From contig JANYAR010000157.1 of assembly GCA_025361185.1 (NCBI GenBank), forward strand, positions 1 to 46,888: DNA of 46,888 nt, written 5' to 3'. The position numbers and the translations under genes were made by a program. Origin of the DNA: Alphaproteobacteria bacterium (GTDB lineage Bacteria; Pseudomonadota; Alphaproteobacteria; Micropepsales; Micropepsaceae). Every line of letters begins with the position of its first letter. Positions within the stretch are counted from its first letter, which is position 1. The notes under the pieces are model-generated. The model had not been told where the DNA came from and searched no databases. It worked only from the letters and a program-made list of their open reading frames with translations. Positions 44,760 to 46,888 of this stretch are shown here, piece after piece.

Positions 44760-46015
44760 CAGACTTTGCTGAGAATCAGCGTGGCATTGGTGCCGCCAAA
44801 GCCGAAGCTGTTGGACATGGCGACATGGACGTCGCGCTTCTGCGCCTTCAGCGGCACCAGATCGATGCTGGTGGTGACGTCGGGATTTTCCAGGTTGATG
44901 GTGGGCGGCACCATGCCGTCGCGCATCGCCAGGAGGCAGAAGATCGCTTCCACCGACCCGGCCGCGCCCAGCAGGTGACCGATCGAGGATTTGGTCGAGG
45001 ACATGGCGGTCTTGGCCGCCGCATTTCCCAGCAACCGCTCCACCGCGCCCAGCTCGATGCCGTCGGCCATGGTCGAAGTGCCATGGGCGTTGACATAATC
45101 GATGTCGGATGCGGCGATACCGGCGCGCTTCAGCGCCATCTGCATGGCGCGATAGCCGCCGTCGCCGTCTTCCGACGGGGCGGTGATGTGATAGGCATCT
45201 CCCGCCAGGCCATAGCCCGTCACCTCGCCGTAAATCTTCGCGCCGCGCGCGCGGGCATGCTCCAATTCCTCCAGCACCACGATGCCGGCGCCTTCGCCCA
45301 TTACGAAACCGTCGCGGTCCTTGTCATAGGGCCGCGACGCCTTGGTGGGCGTGTCGTTGAAGGACGTCGACAAAGCGCGGCAGGCATTGAACCCGGCGAT
45401 GCCCAGGCGGCAGACCGCGCTTTCCGCACCACCCGCGACCATCACATCGGCATCGTCGAAAGCGATCATCCGTGCGGCATCGCCGATGGCATGCGCGCCG
45501 GTGGCGCAGGCGGTGACCACGGAATGGTTGGGGCCCTTGAAGCCATGCTCGATGGAGACATAGCCCGACACCAGATTGATCAGCCGGCCCGGGATGAAGA
45601 AGGGTGACAGGCGGCGCGGACCTCTCTCATGCACCAGGATCGAGGCATCCTCGATGCCGGTGAGACCGCCGATGCCCGACCCGATCAGTACGCCGGTACG
45701 GCACTTGTCGTCTTCGGTTTTGGCTTCCCAGCCGGAATCCCGTACCGCCTGCTTGGCGGCGGTCAGGCCATAGATGATGAAATCATCCATGCGCCGCTGT
45801 TCCTTGGCGTCAACCCACTGGTCGGGATTGAAAGTGCCGTCCGAGCCATCGCCGCGCGGCACCTGGCAGGCGATCTTGGTCGCCAGGTCGTCCACCTTGA
45901 ACTTGGTGATGGGACTTGCGCCCGATTGTCCGGCGAGAAGGCGCGACCAGGTCTCTTCCACACCACAGGCCAGCGGCGTGACAAGACCCAGGCCGGTGAC
46001 GACGACCCTGCGCAT
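44759..46015 (-). CDS. fabF: 3-oxoacyl-[acyl-carrier-protein] synthase II
   Basis: FabF condenses malonyl-ACP with acyl-ACP in fatty acid elongation. The 418-residue enzyme has the catalytic triad C170 (VTACATGAHAIG), H311 (NAHGTSTMADG) and H347 (SSIGHLLGAAG), and starts MRRVVVTGLGLVTPL. It lies 24 bases after acpP and is coupled to mltG by an overlap. The order acpP-fabF-mltG is common across proteobacteria. Confidence 0.98.
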   Translation of the reverse strand: MRRVVVTGLGLVTPLACGVEETWSRLLAGQSGASPITKFKVDDLATKIACQVPRGDGSDGTFNPDQWVDAKEQRRMDDFIIYGLTAAKQAVRDSGWEAKTEDDKCRTGVLIGSGIGGLTGIEDASILVHERGPRRLSPFFIPGRLINLVSGYVSIEHGFKGPNHSVVTACATGAHAIGDAARMIAFDDADVMVAGGAESAVCRLGIAGFNACRALSTSFNDTPTKASRPYDKDRDGFVMGEGAGIVVLEELEHARARGAKIYGEVTGYGLAGDAYHITAPSEDGDGGYRAMQMALKRAGIAASDIDYVNAHGTSTMADGIELGAVERLLGNAAAKTAMSSTKSSIGHLLGAAGSVEAIFCLLAMRDGMVPPTINLENPDVTTSIDLVPLKAQKRDVHVAMSNSFGFGGTNATLILSKV

Positions 46016-46032
46016 AGGCTTATGACCTTTGG

Positions 46033-46049
46033 CGCCGCTTCAGGCGGCG
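46033..46049 (-). promoter_or_regulatory. Hairpin over the acpP stop codon
   Basis: CGCCGC (46033-46038) pairs with GCGGCG (46044-46049) across a five-base loop that contains most of the acpP stop codon. No T-run follows. It might act as a partial block or as an RNA-stability element between the highly expressed acpP and fabF. Confidence 0.4.
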
Positions 46050-46279
46050 TTCGCTTTATCGATATATTTGACGGCGTCGCCGACCGTCACAATGGATTCT
46101 GCAGCGTCGTCGGGGATTTCGATGCCGAATTCCTCTTCGAACGCCATCACCAGCTCGACGGTATCGAGGCTGTCAGCGCCCAGATCTTCGATGAAGGACG
46201 CGGTGTCCGTGACCTTGTCGGCGTCGACATTGAGATGTTCGACGACGATTTTCTTCACGCGCTCTGCAGTATCGCTCAT
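46040..46279 (-). CDS. acpP: Acyl carrier protein
   Basis: AcpP carries growing acyl chains on a phosphopantetheine arm during fatty acid and lipid A synthesis. The 79-residue acidic protein starts [20 protein letters not shown] and has the modification site S37 in [12 protein letters not shown]. Length is typical. A GGAGAGG site precedes the ATG. A longer frame to 46402 is rejected. It has its own upstream gap (143 bases) with a promoter-like pair, so it may be transcribed both with fabG and alone. Confidence 0.98.
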   Translation of the reverse strand: MSDTAERVKKIVVEHLNVDADKVTDTASFIEDLGADSLDTVELVMAFEEEFGIEIPDDAAESIVTVGDAVKYIDKANAA

Positions 46280-46392
46280 GGACTTGTAAGCCTCTCCTTG
46301 ATTTCCAACCGGCTTGGGAATTCTGCCGGGACCACACAGTTCGGTGCTTCGTGAGGTGGCCGGTTTGTTAACATAAACCTTCCGCTCTCGCC

Positions 46393-46422
46393 AATGTAGC
46401 ACCTAAGTTATTGTTTTTCCAA
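46393..46422 (-). promoter_or_regulatory. Candidate acpP promoter
   Basis: On the minus strand TTGGAA (46422-46417) and TACATT (46398-46393) are 18 bases apart, directly after the fabG stop. The stretch is AT-richer than the surroundings. An independent acpP promoter is known in other proteobacteria. Confidence 0.3.
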
Positions 46423-46888
46423 TCATATCATCACAAGCCCGCCATTGATATGGATGGTTTCGCCGGTGATATAGGCCGCTTCCTCGGACGCCAGATAGAC
46501 CACGGCGGCGGCGATTTCAGCGGGGGCGCCCATCCGGCCGACCGGAATGCGGGTGGCGATCATCTCTTTATAGGAGTCGGCCAGCACATCCGTCATGGCG
46601 GTCTGGATGAACCCCGGCGCCACCGCGTTGACGGTGATGTTCCGCGAAGCCACTTCGGCCGCCAGGCTCTTGCTCATACCCACCAGCCCCGCCTTGGCGG
46701 CGGCGTAGTTGCCCTGGCCGGGATTTCCAGTTGTGCCCACCGCGCTGGTGATCTGGATGATGCGGCCCCAGCGCTTTTTCATCATACCGCGCAACACGGC
46801 GCGTGACAGGCGGAAGGCGGCGGTGAGATTGACGGCGATCACCTGATCCCATTCGTCATCCTTCATGCGCAGGAAGAGATTGTCTTTG
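46423..46888 (-). CDS. fabG: 3-oxoacyl-[acyl-carrier-protein] reductase (partial, 5' end outside window)
   Basis: FabG reduces 3-ketoacyl-ACP with NADPH. The visible C-terminal 154 codons read in from the right edge (KDNLFLRMKDDEWDQVIAVN) and include the catalytic YxxxK as NYAAAKAG, VNAVAPGFIQTAMT, and the C-terminal GETIHINGGLVMI. The frame continues past the window edge, so the ATG at 46866 is internal. It lies upstream of acpP, the usual fabG-acpP-fabF order. Confidence 0.96.
   Translation of the reverse strand, partial: KDNLFLRMKDDEWDQVIAVNLTAAFRLSRAVLRGMMKKRWGRIIQITSAVGTTGNPGQGNYAAAKAGLVGMSKSLAAEVASRNITVNAVAPGFIQTAMTDVLADSYKEMIATRIPVGRMGAPAEIAAAVVYLASEEAAYITGETIHINGGLVMI

Overview
This is a GC-rich window from an alphaproteobacterial chromosome. 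The gene order and protein sequences point to that class: HdaA instead of a longer Hda, the lptFG-lptD-surA-pdxA-rsmA-gmk run, the serS-surE-M23 run, a DUF815 ATPase next to yajC, and a PleC/DivJ-like histidine kinase core. I cannot name the genus. Almost everything is chromosomal housekeeping. I see no phage, insertion sequence, CRISPR array, tRNA or rRNA.

Layout. (1) 1-3718: end of a ribosomal protein operon (rpmA, rplU, leftward), then uvrA rightward. (2) 3747-5411: three uncharacterised small or membrane proteins, leftward. (3) 5724-17022: trmFO and a short HPF rightward; a phytoene-synthase-fold protein, a PuuD-like membrane protein, secD and yajC leftward; a DUF815 ATPase rightward; an M23 lipoprotein, surE and serS leftward; a histidine kinase rightward; tatB and tatA leftward. 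From memory this follows a common alphaproteobacterial block, but secF and tatC are missing from their usual places. (4) 17241-25098: ppx, ppk1, hdaA, a CDP-alcohol phosphatidyltransferase and a DUF2066 protein as one tightly packed leftward operon, divergent from purM-purN. (5) 25091-33733: mixed genes (PadR regulator plus membrane protein, small membrane protein, SDR, ndk, ABC-F ATPase, MFS transporter, TPR protein, holC, pepA). (6) 33838-41966: the outer-membrane assembly operon lptF-lptG-lptD-surA-pdxA-rsmA, rightward. (7) 42065-46888: gmk, yicC, mltG, fabF, acpP and a partial fabG, leftward.

Many gene pairs are joined by ATGA or TGATG start/stop overlaps, so translational coupling is widespread. 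Genes of one process sit together: polyphosphate synthesis and breakdown (ppk1/ppx), LPS export and outer-membrane protein folding (lptFGD/surA), protein export (yajC/secD, tatAB), and fatty acid synthesis (fabG/acpP/fabF).

The most interesting non-coding signal is a pair of roughly 90-base structured repeats, at 17141-17239 and 41970-42067. They share several nested stems whose paired bases differ between the two copies but remain complementary. Other items worth a look are a compositionally different in-frame insertion in SerRS, the missing secF and tatC, start codons placed directly behind terminators, a phytoene-synthase-fold protein without its Asp-rich motifs, and a perfect DnaA box between hdaA and ppk1. 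I found no convincing new multi-gene system.
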